Assembly (NCBI GenBank): GCA_007136565.1
Contig: SLGS01000046.1
Coordinates: 1-7,246 of the forward strand
DNA length: 7,246 bases
From: Clostridia bacterium
GTDB lineage: Bacteria > Bacillota > Sulfobacillia > SLMV01
Direction: 5' to 3'
The position numbers and the translations under genes are program-made. The notes under the pieces were generated by a model. It was not told the DNA's origin. It saw nothing but the letters and a program-made list of their open reading frames with translations, and made no database searches. Shown here one piece after another: positions 6,030-7,246 of the stretch (the stretch's first letter is position 1; the number at the start of each line of letters is the position of its first letter).

Positions 6030-6084
6030 CCGGTGGAGTACTGTGGAAAGTGACACAGAGACGACACGGGAAGGATGATATTTC

Positions 6085-7246
6085 GTGAGCTTCGACGCAA
6101 TAATCCGGGGAGGGCTCATCGTAGACGGCAGTGGAGGGCCCGCCGTAGAGTCCGACCTCGCCATAAAGGACGATCGCATAGCTGCCATCGGGGACCTGCC
6201 CGATGCAGTGGCTCCCCTCATCATCGATGCCGGAGGTTACATCGTGACACCCGGGTTCATCGATGCTCACACCCATGCGGATAAGACCATGATGCTCTAC
6301 CCCGGGGCGGAGAACTATCGCTCCCAGGGGATCACCACCGTCGTGGGAGGTAACTGCGGCTCATCTCCGGCGCCCCTGACCGAGTACTATCTTCAGGGAT
6401 ACTGGGAGTGGAACTGGTGGTACGAGATCAACCCTCGAATGTACTACGACGAAGTCGTAGCCGACCTGGCGCCGGTGACCCAAGCCATGCGGGAGCACGA
6501 GGGCATCGATCTGGACTGGCGAAGCTTCGGAGATTTCTTCGAGCGCCTGGAGGATCGCAGTCCCGGTGTAAACCTCGTACCCCTCGTGGGTCACAATGCC
6601 GTCCGGGGAGCCGTGATGGGCCCGGACTACCGGCGACCGGCGACGCCCTCGGAAGTGGAAGCAATGCGGGATCTGATCCGGGGGGCCATGGAAGATGGGG
6701 TAGTCGGAATATCCAATGGTCTCGATTACGCCCCCGGCGGCTATGCCGACCACGAGGAAATTGTCGCCCTGGTGGCCGAGGCGGCCCGACTCGGCGGGAC
6801 CTTTACCAGCCACTGGAGGCGCACCGGGCTACGCCACGGGATGGGAAATCCGGTACTAATCAAAGGGCTTCGCGAAGCCATTGCCATCGCCCGAGAGGCG
6901 AATGCGCCCTCTCTCCAGATCTCCCATGTACTCAACGGATACAGCATCTTCCCCGAAAGCCCCGACGAGCTCACCGCCGAAGCGGCGAGGTTGACCCTCA
7001 AGTTGCTCGAGGATGCCGCCGATGACGGGCTCAACATCCACTGGGATGTCATACCGAACACCAACGGCGGAACACTCAGCGGACGTTACCTCGCCACGGG
7101 GTTGGCCCCCTGGCTGAAGATGTCGGGGGATCTCGATGGACTGGCCAAGAACCTCAACGCTCCGGATTTCCGGGAAGAAGTGCGCTCATACCTCGAGGCC
7201 GGGAAGTGGTATAACCTAAACCCGATTTCGAACCCCGGATGGGCGG
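6085..7246 (+). CDS. D-aminoacylase / N-acyl-D-amino-acid deacylase family amidohydrolase, C-terminus beyond the window
   Basis: 387 residues are readable without a stop; family members are usually about 480-580 long. This is a metal-dependent amidohydrolase, cytoplasmic by lack of a signal peptide. The N-terminus IIRGGLIVDGSGGPA starts the small beta-sandwich, then comes the metal site GFIDAH62-T-H64-A-D66. GNC91GSSPAP matches the D-aminoacylase hallmark, where the cysteine is a zinc ligand in studied members. VGHNAVRGAVMG, ISNGLDYAPGGYAD, the histidine in TSHWRR and ISHV continue the barrel. The family removes acyl groups from N-acyl-D-amino acids, but many members act on other amides or cyclic ureas, so the substrate is open. 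Residues 101-121 are unusually aromatic. The GTG start has AAGGA (6071-6075) nine bases upstream; it begins 85 bases after a terminator, so it is a separate unit. Confidence 0.88.
   Translation, partial: MSFDAIIRGGLIVDGSGGPAVESDLAIKDDRIAAIGDLPDAVAPLIIDAGGYIVTPGFIDAHTHADKTMMLYPGAENYRSQGITTVVGGNCGSSPAPLTEYYLQGYWEWNWWYEINPRMYYDEVVADLAPVTQAMREHEGIDLDWRSFGDFFERLEDRSPGVNLVPLVGHNAVRGAVMGPDYRRPATPSEVEAMRDLIRGAMEDGVVGISNGLDYAPGGYADHEEIVALVAEAARLGGTFTSHWRRTGLRHGMGNPVLIKGLREAIAIAREANAPSLQISHVLNGYSIFPESPDELTAEAARLTLKLLEDAADDGLNIHWDVIPNTNGGTLSGRYLATGLAPWLKMSGDLDGLAKNLNAPDFREEVRSYLEAGKWYNLNPISNPGWA

Noticed and set aside
6014..6053. AGGAGGT with a following GTG giving a six-codon peptide
   Set aside because: Spacing to the GTG is too long and the Shine-Dalgarno-like bases are inside a hairpin; no sign of a real leader peptide.
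6408..7025. Plus-strand frame of 205 codons rich in R, G and P
   Set aside because: It is out of frame with the amidohydrolase, which carries all the family motifs through this stretch.

Overview
The window looks like a bacterial chromosome of fairly high G+C with strong GGAGGT-type Shine-Dalgarno sites. Six of the eight genes called here start with GTG or TTG. A CrtYc/CrtYd-type lycopene cyclase half-protein and two lipoproteins suggest a pigmented, aerobic, Gram-positive-like lineage, with Actinomycetota a reasonable guess and Chloroflexota possible. Nothing in the window fixes the taxon.

Layout: (1) positions 1-296, minus strand, hold the start of a small membrane lycopene cyclase gene that runs off the left edge. 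(2) Positions 297-686 are a divergent intergenic region with a good sigma70-like promoter facing right, three GTATAC-like half-palindromes and small leader hairpins. (3) Positions 687-4710 hold a compatible-solute (glycine betaine/choline/proline-type, OpuC/OsmU-like) ABC importer: ATPase with CBS pair, one permease, then two tandem paralogous substrate-binding lipoproteins separated by 191 bp with two strong hairpins. A 15-bp perfect hairpin plus a small one closes the unit. (4) Positions 4825-5505 hold a zinc-ribbon class I SAM methyltransferase. (5) Positions 5564-5932 hold a ribbon-helix-helix protein, followed by a classic intrinsic terminator. (6) Positions 6085-7246 hold the N-terminal 387 residues of a D-aminoacylase-type amidohydrolase that runs off the right edge.

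The ATPase, permease and two lipoproteins make one importer: either lipoprotein could deliver a quaternary-amine-like solute to the shared permease, with the CBS pair as the likely sensor of ionic strength or nucleotide. The methyltransferase, the ribbon-helix-helix protein and the amidohydrolase are not tied to the importer by anything visible beyond position. The least ordinary elements are the duplicated lipoproteins with a shared SWTGT motif where the family usually has EYTGT, and the structured spacer between them. No mobile element, CRISPR array, tRNA or rRNA was seen, and no clearly new system is proven here.
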